Source: Thermoproteales archaeon (GTDB lineage Archaea; Thermoproteota; Thermoprotei; Thermofilales; Thermofilaceae). From it: DNA of 43,527 nt. How positions within the stretch are numbered: position 1 is the first letter of the stretch; every line of letters starts with the position of its first letter. Where the stretch lies: assembly GCA_021163245.1 (NCBI GenBank), contig JAGGXB010000094.1, positions 1 to 43,527 on the forward strand, read 5' to 3'. Made by a program: the position numbers and the translations under genes. The notes under the pieces are model-generated. The model saw only the letters and a list, made by a program, of their open reading frames with translations, was not told the DNA's origin and ran no database searches. Of this stretch, positions 1 through 9,485 are shown one piece after another.

Positions 1-561
1 AAAACAGTTATCGCTAGAACAAGTATCATCCATAAAAATAATATTTATAACATAGGCATAGTTAATCAATGGCTACTGGAAAAATCTGTAGCTAATATAG
101 AAAAAGAAATAGTACAGAAACTTTCTTTAAACAATGATCAAATTATTGAGATTTTTAATACTAATAGTTTTGAAAAAGTTTTTAATGAATATTTATATAA
201 AGCAATTAAAAATTCCTATATTTATCTGAACAATGCAGAATACGATATTTTATTAATTGAAAGCCTTAAAGACCTAGCTTGGCCTCTCACAAATGGAGTA
301 AATGTAGATATAGTTTTAGGTTTATCACCTGGTACAGTACTTGTTTATGATGCAAAGAGATACAAGTTAGCTCTTAGCTTAAAAGGAACTCATTATTCTA
401 TAGTATATGGTTTAAGAACAAGAGATATATTCGAGTATCTAACACCATTAAAGATATTTAGAATTCCACCGCTACCAACAATTTTTGTACCAGAAATGAT
501 AAAAGAAAAAATAGAGAATATTGCGGAGTATATTAATAAGAATATTTCTTCTGTTATTTAG
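1..561 (+). CDS. 3' part of an unrecognised protein
   Basis: An open frame runs from the first base of the window to a TAG at 559-561, giving 186 residues with no start, so the N-terminal part lies outside the window. I do not recognise the family. The segment around residues 80-110 (YDILLIESLKDLAWP, then VDIVLGLSPGTVLVYD) has alternating hydrophobic strands ending in acidic residues, as in Rossmann or P-loop-like alpha/beta proteins. No Walker A motif is visible in the part present. There is no membrane segment. The stop overlaps the stop of the convergent protease gene by a few bases. Confidence 0.6.
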   Translation, partial: KTVIARTSIIHKNNIYNIGIVNQWLLEKSVANIEKEIVQKLSLNNDQIIEIFNTNSFEKVFNEYLYKAIKNSYIYLNNAEYDILLIESLKDLAWPLTNGVNVDIVLGLSPGTVLVYDAKRYKLALSLKGTHYSIVYGLRTRDIFEYLTPLKIFRIPPLPTIFVPEMIKEKIENIAEYINKNISSVI

Positions 562-1421
562 GTTTCTGGATACTTATGAGATGGTACATGTCTAGGAAAT
601 ACTGGATAAGGAATGTACTCAATTCCAGGTCTGTTTATTGGAGCTTGAGGATATAGTTCCATTAATTCATAAATTTCTGGAGGTATACTCTTTTTAACTG
701 GTAACCCTATTTTTAAAGCTTCATCAGCAGTAATTGGATAATCATGTGTCCATTTACCTTGTGTCAAAAGTTCAGCTATTTTTTCTGCTTTTTCTTCACC
801 TAATTTATCTATAAGAAGATCCTTAACAAATTCTCTCACTTCACGTAATGCTTTTTCTGCTACATCAGCCATTATCAAAATTTTATCTGATGCATTGGAA
901 CCCTTCATTTTTGCGATCTTTATCAATGAAGGAGCTGGTAAACTTAATCCTGGTTCAATAGAGAGCTGAGGATCCAATGGTCCTAAAACTGCATTTGGAT
1001 CCATCCATATCTCATCTGCAGCTAAAGCAATTAGAGTTCCCCCACTCATAGCATAATGTGGAATTATCACTATCTTCTTCGCAGGATGATTTTTTATAGC
1101 TCTTGCTATCTGAGCAGCCGCTAAAACTAATCCACCTGGAGTATGAAGAACTAATGCAATTGGGATATTGGGTGGAGTATTACGTATAGCTCTTAGTATA
1201 GCTTCCGAATCATCTATATCAATAAATCTGTAAAAAGGTATACCAAAAAAACCTATCTTCTCTTGCCTATGTATCAATGTTATGAGTTGAAAATTATATT
1301 TTTTCTCTAATTGTGCTATAAGTCTTAATCTAGCTTCTTTTAATCTCCAGTAGTTCATTGTAGGTTGAAGAAACATTGCGAATATTAACAACCAGAAAAG
1401 CAAACCTATTATATCAATCAT
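558..1421 (-). CDS. Membrane-anchored SDH-type serine protease (ClpP/crotonase fold)
   Basis: This 287-residue protein matches the SDH proteinase family (the family named after serine dehydrogenase proteinase), which is related to ClpP and SppA. Residues 1-20 form one hydrophobic anchor. The protease core follows, with the conserved oxyanion region TPGG near residue 95 and the nucleophile motif YAMSGGT, which places the catalytic serine at residue 126. The next strand, AADEIWMDPNAVLGPLDPQ, is typical of the family. The catalytic part probably faces the cytoplasm or membrane surface and may degrade membrane or misfolded proteins, but the substrate is unknown. The start is supported by a strong Shine-Dalgarno (GGGGTGATT) about 6 nt upstream. 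Confidence 0.85.
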   Translation of the reverse strand: MIDIIGLLFWLLIFAMFLQPTMNYWRLKEARLRLIAQLEKKYNFQLITLIHRQEKIGFFGIPFYRFIDIDDSEAILRAIRNTPPNIPIALVLHTPGGLVLAAAQIARAIKNHPAKKIVIIPHYAMSGGTLIALAADEIWMDPNAVLGPLDPQLSIEPGLSLPAPSLIKIAKMKGSNASDKILIMADVAEKALREVREFVKDLLIDKLGEEKAEKIAELLTQGKWTHDYPITADEALKIGLPVKKSIPPEIYELMELYPQAPINRPGIEYIPYPVFPRHVPSHKYPET

Positions 1422-1517
1422 TTCAAAATCACCCCTAGATAACTCAGTTAAATGTTATGCTAATATAAATATTTGCTACTTATAATTTGAGTATATTGTT
1501 GTATAGGTGCTATTTTT

Positions 1518-1685
1518 ATGACAACAAATAAGCTTCAAGATGCTTTAGATTCAATAGATTTTGCTATAGATGTATTAAGGAAAATAGCTCGATCTGACCC
1601 TAAAATGGCCGAAGAGCTTGAAAATATTCTCTATCATCTGGAAGAGGCTGGAGAACTTTTGTTTAACTTAATTGAGAAAAGCTAA
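1518..1685 (+). CDS. Small acidic helical protein, 55 aa
   Basis: A 55-codon frame starting at ATG 1518 encodes MTTNKLQDALDSIDFAIDVL and continues as two amphipathic helices rich in Leu, Glu and Asp, ending IEKS. A GGTG sequence about 9 nt upstream (1507-1510) can serve as ribosome binding site. The heptad-like leucine spacing suggests a dimeric helical hairpin. I do not recognise a family. The frame fills the space between the divergent protease gene and the promoter of the Lhr helicase. Its protein-like composition in a region otherwise full of stops argues that it is real. Confidence 0.55.
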   Translation: MTTNKLQDALDSIDFAIDVLRKIARSDPKMAEELENILYHLEEAGELLFNLIEKS

Positions 1686-1687
1686 AC

Positions 1688-1697
1688 TTATATAAAT
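1688..1697 (+). promoter_or_regulatory. TATA box of the lhr gene
   Basis: TTATATAAAT lies about 80 nt upstream of the helicase start codon, directly after the stop of the small upstream gene. An archaeal TATA box here would start transcription near 1718-1722 and give a leader of about 55 nt containing the GGTG ribosome binding site. Confidence 0.5.
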
Positions 1698-1773
1698 AAT
1701 GTTAAGAACACACATATAGCTTTAGGATACTAAGCATGCTAACTAATATCGCTTACTAAGAACGGTGTATTCG

Positions 1774-4428
1774 ATGATTGTTTATGCATCAAAGAAATAT
1801 AAGAAAGAAGAAGTATTGAATGTATTACATCCTTTAGTATCGGAATGGTTTAATAAAAAATTTGAATCTCTCACACCGCCGCAAGAATATGGTATAATCC
1901 CTATTTTTTATAACAAAAACGTTTTAGTTTCTAGTCCTACTGGAACTGGAAAAACATTAACTGTCTTTATTACAATTCTTAGCAAATTATTTAAAATGGC
2001 CTATGAAAATACTCTAGAAGATTATGTCTATGCTGTATATATATCTCCGTTAAGAGCATTAAATAATGATATCTATAGAAATTTAGAGCAACCTCTTTAT
2101 GAAATACATGAGCTAGCTAAAGAAAGGGGATATGATATACCTAAAGTTCGTCATGCTGTACGTACGGGTGATACTCCTTCTTATATAAAACATAAAATGT
2201 TGAAAAAAACTCCCCATATATTAATTACGACTCCTGAAACATTAGCTATAATCTTAGTTGCACCTAAATTCAGGGAAAAATTGAGAAAAGTAAAATGGGT
2301 TATTGTCGACGAGATTCATAGTTTGGCTGAAAGTAAAAGAGGAAGCCACCTTTCCTTAAGTTTAGAGAGACTTACAGAACTTTCAGATAATCAAATATGT
2401 AGAATAGGATTATCTGCTACCATAAATCCTTTAGAAGAAATTGCAAAATTTCTAGTAGGATACAATGATGATGGAACAGAAAGAGACTGTGTGATTGTTG
2501 ACACTAGGTACTCTAAGAAAAAGATGCTTAGAGTTGTAACACCTATTGAGGATCTTATTCATACACCCACAGAAATAACTAGTCAGAAAATGTATGAGAT
2601 TCTATTTGACATAATTAAAAAACATAGGACAACCTTAGTTTTTACTAATACTAGGAGCGGAACTGAAAGGGTCGTCTTTCATTTGAAACAGTTAGCAAAG
2701 AAAAGTAAAGGCTGTATAAAAGTGGATCAGATAGCCGCTCACCATAGTTCTTTATCAAGAAATGTTAGATTTGAAATCGAAGAAAAGTTAAAGAAAGGAG
2801 ATTTGAAAGCAATAGTAAGTAGTACAAGTCTTGAACTAGGAATCGATATTGGATATATAGATATTGTTGTCCAGATAGGATCACCAAAAAGTGTTACTAG
2901 ATGTTTACAGAGAATTGGACGTAGTGGCCATCAGTTTCATGAAAAAAGTAAAGGAATACTGGTATGTATTGATAGAGATGATCTTGTAGAAGATGCTGTT
3001 ATGGTTAAGGAAGCATATAAGCATCATTTAGATAAAATACATATACCTAAAAAGCCTCTAGACGTACTTGCTCAACATATTATGGGAATGTCAATAGAGA
3101 AAAAATGGGATGCAAAAGATGCTTATAGAGTCATAAAGAGAAGCTACACCTTCCATAATTTGACTTATTCAGAATTTAAAAATGTGTTAAAATATTTGTC
3201 AGGAAGTTATTCAACACTTGAGTCATACAAAGTTTATGGTAAAATATGGTTTGATAAAAAAGAGGAACAATTTGGGAGAAGAGGAAAATATGCTCGAGTT
3301 ATATATACTTTAAATATAGGGACAATTCCAGATGAAGTTGACGTAAAAGTCTTTACGATCAATGGAAAGTATGTAGGAAATATAGAAGAAGAATTTCTCG
3401 AACGCTTATCTCCAGGTGACCGTTTTGTTCTAGGTGGAAAAGTATATGAATTCGTAAAAAGTAAAGGAATGAAAGCATATGTGAAACCTGCTTTTGAACA
3501 GAAACCTACAATCCCTTCATGGTTTTCAGAAATGCTTCCATTATCATACGATCTGGCTATAAAAATTGGTATGTTTCGTGACCAAATATTCAAATGGATT
3601 AAGAAAGGAGAAATTAATAGAATAAAAAATTACATTAAAAGAGAATGCAAAACCAATGAAACAGCAACTAATGCAATACTAAATTATTTTCTTCAAGAAT
3701 ATCTTTACTTAAAAAGACTAGGCATTAAAGAATTCCCATCACATAAAGTCATACTTGTGGAGAAATATATCGATGATATGGGAAGATTATACCACATATT
3801 TCATACTCTATATGGAAGAAGAACGAACGATGCATTGGCACATGCTTTAGGATATTTAGCATCTGAGAAATCTAGAAGTAATATAGGCCTTGCTGTACAT
3901 GATAATGGATTCGCACTAATATATCCACGAGGAATAGAACCTAAAGTTGATATCCGAAATCTCAAAAGTTCAAAAATAGAGGAAATTCTTAAGAAAAGTA
4001 TAATAAATACTGAGTTAATGAAAAGAAGATTCAGACATGTAGCAACTCGAGGATTAATGATTCTCAGAAACTATAAAGGTCATGAAATAAGTGTAAATAA
4101 ACAACAACTTAGTGCCTCTACTCTACTCAAAGTGGTTAAATCATTTAAAGATTTTCCAATATTATCTGAAACATTCAGAGAAATTTTAGAAGATTATATG
4201 GATATTGAACATGCAAAGGAAGTGATAAGAGGAATAGAAAAAAAGAAAATAAAAGTTATAGAGTTACCCATCTTACATATACCTAGTCCCTTTGCACACA
4301 ATATAGTGCTTGAAGGACTTAGTGACGTTGTGCTACTAGAGGATAAAAGACAGATCCTAGAAAGATTCCATGAAATAATAATGAAACAGATTAAAGAAGA
4401 TATGAAAATTCTATATGAAAAAACGTAG
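1774..4428 (+). CDS. lhr: Lhr-type superfamily 2 DNA helicase
   Basis: This is an archaeal Lhr-family helicase of about 884 residues. Numbered from an upstream GTG at 1765, the motifs are in order: Walker A SPTGTGKT (57-64), Ia SPLRALNND, TTPETL (155-159), motif II DEIH (182-185), motif III LSATINP, motif V STSLELGIDIG and motif VI QRIGRSGH. After the RecA core come the winged-helix and Lhr-core parts, with the family's typical C-terminal IPSPFAHNI...DVVLLEDK. Lhr proteins are 3'-5' DNA or DNA-RNA translocases tied to repair. I chose ATG 1774 over GTG 1765 because GGTG at 1764-1767 is correctly spaced as a ribosome binding site. The gene is convergent with pyrD, 5 nt away. Confidence 0.88.
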   Translation: MIVYASKKYKKEEVLNVLHPLVSEWFNKKFESLTPPQEYGIIPIFYNKNVLVSSPTGTGKTLTVFITILSKLFKMAYENTLEDYVYAVYISPLRALNNDIYRNLEQPLYEIHELAKERGYDIPKVRHAVRTGDTPSYIKHKMLKKTPHILITTPETLAIILVAPKFREKLRKVKWVIVDEIHSLAESKRGSHLSLSLERLTELSDNQICRIGLSATINPLEEIAKFLVGYNDDGTERDCVIVDTRYSKKKMLRVVTPIEDLIHTPTEITSQKMYEILFDIIKKHRTTLVFTNTRSGTERVVFHLKQLAKKSKGCIKVDQIAAHHSSLSRNVRFEIEEKLKKGDLKAIVSSTSLELGIDIGYIDIVVQIGSPKSVTRCLQRIGRSGHQFHEKSKGILVCIDRDDLVEDAVMVKEAYKHHLDKIHIPKKPLDVLAQHIMGMSIEKKWDAKDAYRVIKRSYTFHNLTYSEFKNVLKYLSGSYSTLESYKVYGKIWFDKKEEQFGRRGKYARVIYTLNIGTIPDEVDVKVFTINGKYVGNIEEEFLERLSPGDRFVLGGKVYEFVKSKGMKAYVKPAFEQKPTIPSWFSEMLPLSYDLAIKIGMFRDQIFKWIKKGEINRIKNYIKRECKTNETATNAILNYFLQEYLYLKRLGIKEFPSHKVILVEKYIDDMGRLYHIFHTLYGRRTNDALAHALGYLASEKSRSNIGLAVHDNGFALIYPRGIEPKVDIRNLKSSKIEEILKKSIINTELMKRRFRHVATRGLMILRNYKGHEISVNKQQLSASTLLKVVKSFKDFPILSETFREILEDYMDIEHAKEVIRGIEKKKIKVIELPILHIPSPFAHNIVLEGLSDVVLLEDKRQILERFHEIIMKQIKEDMKILYEKT

Positions 4429-4433
4429 TAACT

Positions 4434-5420
4434 TTAAAAGCGATGAGCCAGTCCTATTATTTCATTTATTGAATCATATCCTTCTTTATTTAAATATTTT
4501 ATAACTCCATCGTTTAATTCTTTGAAAATATTTAAATCTTTAAATGCTATAACACTACCTATTTGAATAGCTGATGCCCCTGCCAAAAAGAATTCTATTG
4601 CATCTCTCCACGAAGATATTCCTCCCACTCCAATAATAACTTTTTCTGGAAAATATTGGTATAATTCATAAACACATCTAAGAGCTACCGGTTTTATAGC
4701 AGGACCCGATAAACCTCCAAAAATACCTCCAAGTATTGGTTTTTTAGACCATATATCTATAGCTATAGCTCTAAGCGTATTTATCGCTACGATTCCATCA
4801 GCTCCTGAAGAAAAAATTGTCTCAGCTATTTTTGCTAAATTAGTAATATGAGCAGAAATTTTTACAAAAATTAGAAAATTAGATAATTTTTTCTTAGTTA
4901 CCCTTATTATCTCGCCAAGCATTGATTCATCTCCTAAAACAGTTAAACCATGACCTTTAACATGGGGACAAGAAGCATTTATCTCAATCCATTTCAAGCC
5001 TGAATCAAGTACTATATTACTCATTTCATAAACATCCTTTACAGATGAAGGCCCAATACTCAATATGATCGGAATATCGATCTTATCTATAATACTCTTA
5101 ACGTATTTATTTACAAAATATTTAATGCCTGGGTTTGGTAATCCCATAGAATTTATTAACCCACACGGTGCATCAGTAATAACGGGATTATCAAATCCTT
5201 TCCGCTCTTCTAGAGTAACTGTCTTTGTAACAATCGCACCTGCACCACTAGAAGCAACTCTAAAAAATAAAGAAGGTGTCACATCAAGAATACCAGACGC
5301 TAGAATAAAAGGATTCCTTAGCTTTATATTCTCTATATTTATCTCCAACGACAATATATCACTCAAAAATGACCCATTACGTGTACACTTTGTTTCTAAT
5401 TTTCTCAATGACTTCTTCAC
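4434..5420 (-). CDS. pyrD: Dihydroorotate dehydrogenase, class 1B catalytic subunit
   Basis: This enzyme oxidises dihydroorotate to orotate with FMN. Seen in the sequence: an N-terminal barrel entry LRNPFILASG, the substrate loop with NSMGLPNPG, the active-site strand INASCPHVKGHG whose cysteine is the catalytic base in class 1 enzymes, and the FMN-phosphate site GVGGISSWRDA followed by GASAIQIGS. A PyrK-like partner is encoded upstream, so electrons probably pass through PyrK as in class 1B. The annotated ATG overlaps the preceding hydrolase by 43 nt. The first 18-24 residues look non-conserved, and TTG codons at 5366, 5354 or 5348 are reasonable alternative starts. It is the last gene of the pyr operon. 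Confidence 0.9.
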   Translation of the reverse strand: MKKSLRKLETKCTRNGSFLSDILSLEINIENIKLRNPFILASGILDVTPSLFFRVASSGAGAIVTKTVTLEERKGFDNPVITDAPCGLINSMGLPNPGIKYFVNKYVKSIIDKIDIPIILSIGPSSVKDVYEMSNIVLDSGLKWIEINASCPHVKGHGLTVLGDESMLGEIIRVTKKKLSNFLIFVKISAHITNLAKIAETIFSSGADGIVAINTLRAIAIDIWSKKPILGGIFGGLSGPAIKPVALRCVYELYQYFPEKVIIGVGGISSWRDAIEFFLAGASAIQIGSVIAFKDLNIFKELNDGVIKYLNKEGYDSINEIIGLAHRF

Positions 5421-5934
5421 TATCAGTTAATTCTGCCCCATAAATCTTCTTTAGATAATCTAAACCAGTAACATGGTCTTCTTCTGTGAATGCTTCTACA
5501 CAATCTTTAGGTATAATTATTTTATATCCTCTAAAGAATGCATCCGCTGCTGTATGACGAACACATACATTTGTATGTAATCCAGTCAAAATAACTCCTT
5601 CAATATCTAGCTCTCTAAGCAAAAGATCAAGATCCGTTTGATAAAAGGTGCTGTACCTTCTCTTCTCTATGACATAATCATTATTTTCAGGTTTTAATTC
5701 TTCTATTACTTCAGCTCCCTTCGTACCTTTTACTGCATGTGGCCCCCACAGATCAAATTCTTTATCAATATTAGGCAGATGCGAATCATTACCATATATA
5801 ATAGGTATTCCATTCTCTCTTCCAACCTCAATAAGTTTTTTTATATTAGGAATAATTTTTAAAGCCCTCTCACATTTCAAAGAACCATATATGAAATCAT
5901 TTAACATATCTATTACAATAATTGCAACTTTCAT
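5377..5934 (-). CDS. Nicotinamidase-like cysteine hydrolase (isochorismatase superfamily)
   Basis: This 185-residue protein belongs to the isochorismatase-like cysteine hydrolases. The catalytic triad is visible as Asp9 (VIDMLNDF), Lys91 (EKRRYSTF) and Cys124 (THTNVC-type, here HTNVCVRHTA). The metal ligands used by true nicotinamidases are present as Asp50, His52 and His66 (NDSH and WGPH), so hydrolysis of nicotinamide to nicotinate (PncA) is the best guess. A carbamoyl or ureido compound cannot be excluded. It sits between pyrC and pyrD on the same strand, 72 nt after the pyrC stop and overlapping or abutting pyrD. It is not a UMP-pathway enzyme, and its position may reflect a link to salvage of pyridine or pyrimidine breakdown products. 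Confidence 0.82.
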   Translation of the reverse strand: MKVAIIVIDMLNDFIYGSLKCERALKIIPNIKKLIEVGRENGIPIIYGNDSHLPNIDKEFDLWGPHAVKGTKGAEVIEELKPENNDYVIEKRRYSTFYQTDLDLLLRELDIEGVILTGLHTNVCVRHTAADAFFRGYKIIIPKDCVEAFTEEDHVTGLDYLKKIYGAELTDSEEVIEKIRNKVYT

Positions 5935-6006
5935 ATCCCTACCCTCTTTTCTCTAATAATCATCTAAATATAAAAATATAGTTTAAAAAATTAAACATAA
6001 TACAAA

Positions 6007-7284
6007 TTATACTAGCCCAACATTCTTCCCAAAACCTGAGCGAACTAATATTTCTCCATCATCAAAGACATTTATACCTCTGACAAATGTTTTATGTATT
6101 TTTCCCTTAACTTCAAAACCTTCAAACGGTGTATATTTAGCTTTGCTAATAAATTCCTCACCATTAATAATCCATCTTTTTTTATAATTAACTACTACAA
6201 AGTCAGCATCATAACCAATTACAAATGCTCCCTTTTTTAACCCTAATATATGTGCTGGATTTCTAGAATAAAGATTCAATATACTTAATGGAAAATCACC
6301 TTTGAAAACACTATCTAGAAGCAATGGTAAAGCTATTTCTAAACCAGGAAAACCGGGAGGAACTTCGCTATACTCTACCTTTTCTTTTTCTCTATTAGAA
6401 TGAGGCGCATGATCAGTTACATAGGCATCTACAAGAAAACTCCTAAATCCATTAAACAACATAATCCTATCACTTTCCTTTCTGAGGGGAGGATTAACCT
6501 TAGATAAAAAACCAATTTTATTTTCCAGTCCACAATTTAAAAAAATATGATGAGGCGTTACATCACATGTTATATTTGCTCCTTTAATTTTAGCATTAAT
6601 AATATCTAATAAAGATTGATAAGTAGTTATATGTGTTAAATGAATTCTTAGATCTCTTTCCAATGAGAGTTCTATAAATTTTCTAACAGCCATGTACTCA
6701 GCTATTTCAGGCCGAGCACGCGAATGTGGAGGACTATTAGATACATACTCTAGTAATTCGGGATGAACTACTGTTAATTTTCTTGATACTGTACATTTTT
6801 TAATTAAATCAACGAGCGAAGGATGATTATAATCCTCGGGATAAATTTTCAAACCCAAAATACCTAATTTAATCGCTTTTTCAAAATCTTCCATATTTCT
6901 AGGAACTCCAAAATATAACCCAAAATCGACAACCGATTTGGAGTCAGCTATCGTCATTTTTTTCTTTAATATATCTATATTATTCGTCTTCGGCTTGGTA
7001 TTAGGCATATCTGCAACAAATGTAACACCCCCAGCAGCAGCTGAAGAAGTACCACTAAACCAATCTTCCTTATATGATAATTCTAAATCTCTCATATGTA
7101 CATGTATATCAATCATACCAGGTAAAATAATAAAGGATCCATTCATCTCAATTCGCTTTGTGTTTGAAAAACTAGGAAGACTTTTTCCTATGGCTATAAT
7201 TCTACCATCATAAACAGCAAATGATGCTTCAATAAACATATAATCCATAAAAAGTTTGCCGGATACTATCATGTCAGCTTTCAT
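6007..7284 (-). CDS. pyrC: Dihydroorotase
   Basis: A 425-residue amidohydrolase that interconverts carbamoyl-aspartate and dihydroorotate. The metal-binding motif DIHVHMRD gives His61 and His63, followed by ADMPNT (91-96). Lys146 in GLKIYPED is a candidate for the bridging carboxylated lysine. His174 (VVHPE) and His218 (HLTHITT) complete the metal shell, and the catalytic aspartate is Asp291 in TDHAPHSNREK. This matches class I dihydroorotases. The length is normal. Its start overlaps the end of pyrK by 11 nt, which suggests translational coupling. After the stop, 72 AT-rich bases precede the next gene of the operon. Confidence 0.93.
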   Translation of the reverse strand: MKADMIVSGKLFMDYMFIEASFAVYDGRIIAIGKSLPSFSNTKRIEMNGSFIILPGMIDIHVHMRDLELSYKEDWFSGTSSAAAGGVTFVADMPNTKPKTNNIDILKKKMTIADSKSVVDFGLYFGVPRNMEDFEKAIKLGILGLKIYPEDYNHPSLVDLIKKCTVSRKLTVVHPELLEYVSNSPPHSRARPEIAEYMAVRKFIELSLERDLRIHLTHITTYQSLLDIINAKIKGANITCDVTPHHIFLNCGLENKIGFLSKVNPPLRKESDRIMLFNGFRSFLVDAYVTDHAPHSNREKEKVEYSEVPPGFPGLEIALPLLLDSVFKGDFPLSILNLYSRNPAHILGLKKGAFVIGYDADFVVVNYKKRWIINGEEFISKAKYTPFEGFEVKGKIHKTFVRGINVFDDGEILVRSGFGKNVGLV

Positions 7285-8086
7285 TTAACGTCACCTCTTT
7301 CCCCGATGAAGAATGCCATACTCTTCCAAAATCCTTTACTTTAATTAATACATCACTTGAAAAAACCGGACCATCCTTACAGACCAATAAACCTAAAGGC
7401 TGTAATACACATGATCCACACAAACCAATAGCGCACTTTATGAGTCTTTCTAAACTCATTTCGGCTTCTATTCCTTTATTATATAGATAATGCAGTACAC
7501 GATACTCCATCTGTTCAGGCCCACATACAAAAACTTTATCAGGTTTAACTTCGTCAAACTTAGCTTTAAGAAGATCTAAAACAGTACCTTTAAAACCCAA
7601 ACTTCCATCGTCAGTAGCAACGTATATCTGTGAAGAATACTTTTTGAAATAATCCATTAATATTATATCTTTTTTAGTTCGAAAACCTATAAACGTAAAT
7701 ATTTTAATTCTTTTCTCAAACATTTTCTTAGCAAGATATAGAAGAGATGCAACACCATAACCACCACCTATGATTAAAGCCTTTTTTAAGCCACTATAAT
7801 TATATCCATGTCCATAAGGTCCACGGATATGAAAATAATTAAACGAACCTATGTTATCATGAATATAAGATGTTACCTTACCCTTTTTTGCAATAATTAA
7901 CATCAAATTATGATTATCATAATCAGCTACAGCTAAAGGTATTTCACCAACACGTGGCACCCATAACATTAAGTACTGTCCCGGATGCACATTCAAAAAT
8001 TTATTAAGTTTTAAGTGTAACTGCAAAATCTTACTTGTTAAAAAAGAATATTTTATTAATTTTACAACATTATACAGTCTAAACAC
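7274..8086 (-). CDS. pyrK: Dihydroorotate dehydrogenase electron-transfer subunit
   Basis: This 270-residue protein has the ferredoxin-reductase layout of PyrK. An N-terminal FAD-binding barrel contains [11 protein letters not shown] and IRGPYG. An NAD-binding Rossmann part has [10 protein letters not shown] (108-117) and [12 protein letters not shown]-terminal 2Fe-2S loop has Cys218, Cys223, Cys226 and Cys236 (CAIGLCGSC then C). The cluster is complete. It should shuttle electrons from PyrD to NAD. It overlaps pyrI by 8 nt and pyrC by 11 nt, so it is translated as part of the operon. Confidence 0.9.
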   Translation of the reverse strand: MFRLYNVVKLIKYSFLTSKILQLHLKLNKFLNVHPGQYLMLWVPRVGEIPLAVADYDNHNLMLIIAKKGKVTSYIHDNIGSFNYFHIRGPYGHGYNYSGLKKALIIGGGYGVASLLYLAKKMFEKRIKIFTFIGFRTKKDIILMDYFKKYSSQIYVATDDGSLGFKGTVLDLLKAKFDEVKPDKVFVCGPEQMEYRVLHYLYNKGIEAEMSLERLIKCAIGLCGSCVLQPLGLLVCKDGPVFSSDVLIKVKDFGRVWHSSSGKEVTLNES

Positions 8087-8561
8087 CTGTCAATTGTCTG
8101 ATAATATCTTCATGATGAATCTCTTCACCGCAGTATTTACATATAAGAATTAGTGGTCTAAGGCTCTTGACTAGAAAAGTTGATCTTACAGGCTCTCTTT
8201 TCTGATTAGTAATACAGTTAGGATTAATACAATTTATCAATCCCTCTATAACTTTAGGAACATCAACCTTATACTTTTTCACAACTCTGTAATTTCTAAT
8301 AATGTTAATTGTAGCATTTGGAGCAATTAATGCTATTTCATCAACTTGCTCCTTCCTAAGCTCCATTTTTTCTAACTTAACAATATCTTTTCTACCCATT
8401 CTCTTGCTTTCAACATTCATAACAACAGCTATGGTAAAATCCTCTTCTCCTGTAATGCCCAAGATTTTCAAAACATAAAGAGCACGACCGGCATCAATGT
8501 GATCAATCACTGTGCCATCTTTAATCTTTGTGACAATCAATCTTTTTTCTTCTTCACTCAT
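8079..8561 (-). CDS. pyrI: Aspartate carbamoyltransferase regulatory subunit
   Basis: A 160-residue PyrI. The N-terminal allosteric nucleotide-binding domain includes [18 protein letters not shown]. The C-terminal zinc domain has four cysteines at 111, 116, 141 and 144 (CINPNC and CKYC). It assembles with PyrB and conveys feedback by CTP or ATP, so flux through this operon is at least partly controlled at the protein level. The gene begins 1 nt after the pyrB stop and overlaps pyrK. Confidence 0.95.
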   Translation of the reverse strand: MSEEEKRLIVTKIKDGTVIDHIDAGRALYVLKILGITGEEDFTIAVVMNVESKRMGRKDIVKLEKMELRKEQVDEIALIAPNATINIIRNYRVVKKYKVDVPKVIEGLINCINPNCITNQKREPVRSTFLVKSLRPLILICKYCGEEIHHEDIIRQLTGV

Positions 8562-9485
8562 TTATTCCACCAATATCATTTTTAAAAGAGCCATACGTAT
8601 AGGTACACCGTTAGCTGCTTGAACAAAATATTTAGCAAATTTTGTTCCATCCACTGAAAAATCAATCTCATCCACCCGAGGCAACGGATGTAAAATAATA
8701 AAATTATCCTTAACATCTTTTAAAATATCCTTTGTAATCCTATAGCTACCTCTCACCCTTTCATACTCCATAGGATCAGGAAAACGTTCGCGTTGAATCC
8801 GTGTAACATATAAAACATCGAGATCCTTCAGAATTCCACTATAATCATTTTTCTCTCTGAAGAAAATTTTTTTCTCGTTTAAAAACTCTAAAACATCCTT
8901 CCTTGCTCTCAATTGCTCTGGAGAAATAAGATAGATCTTTTCAGGCGAAAATTTTGATATACCGAATATAAATGACCTAGCAGCCCTACCATATTTTAAA
9001 TCTCCTAATACTCCCACAGTTAACCCATCCAACCTCCCATATGCCTCATAAATTGTAAATAGATCTATTAATGCTTGAGTAGGATGTTCCTTTGTACCAT
9101 CGCCTCCATTGATTATAGGAATATTAGCAATCTCTGAAACGAATTTTGCAGTACCTTCAATTTTATGCCTTATAACTATTATATCTGAATAACATTCTAG
9201 CATCCTAATAGTATCTGCTAAATTTTCACCTTTAGCACGTGAAGAAGCCTCTTCAGGCGGAAGATCAATAACACTACCACCAAGCCTTTTCATGGCACTC
9301 TGAAAACTTAATTTTGTACGAGTACTAGGTTCAAAAAAGGCTGTAGCTAAAATGTATCCTTTTAAGATATCTCTATAACTTTTCATATTTTTCTTTATAT
9401 CTTTTGCAACATTAATTACATCTAAAATTTCATCATTCTTTAATTCTCTTATAGAGATAATATCTTTATTTTTTAGACTTCCCAT
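8562..9485 (-). CDS. pyrB: Aspartate carbamoyltransferase catalytic subunit
   Basis: A 307-residue transcarbamoylase that joins carbamoyl phosphate to aspartate. The carbamoyl-phosphate loop FFEPSTRTKLSF has STRT at 54-57. HPTQALIDL lies at 134-142. The aspartate side shows VGVLGDLKYGRAARSF and, near the end, HPLPRVDEID, all standard for PyrB rather than ornithine transcarbamoylase. Length is typical. The start lies inside the end of pyrE (20-nt overlap), and pyrI follows directly. Confidence 0.96.
   Translation of the reverse strand: MGSLKNKDIISIRELKNDEILDVINVAKDIKKNMKSYRDILKGYILATAFFEPSTRTKLSFQSAMKRLGGSVIDLPPEEASSRAKGENLADTIRMLECYSDIIVIRHKIEGTAKFVSEIANIPIINGGDGTKEHPTQALIDLFTIYEAYGRLDGLTVGVLGDLKYGRAARSFIFGISKFSPEKIYLISPEQLRARKDVLEFLNEKKIFFREKNDYSGILKDLDVLYVTRIQRERFPDPMEYERVRGSYRITKDILKDVKDNFIILHPLPRVDEIDFSVDGTKFAKYFVQAANGVPIRMALLKMILVE

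Noticed and set aside
5935-6006. Separate gene or riboswitch in the gap between pyrC and the hydrolase
   Set aside because: The 72 bases are plain AT-rich sequence with possible TATA-like runs but no convincing structure.
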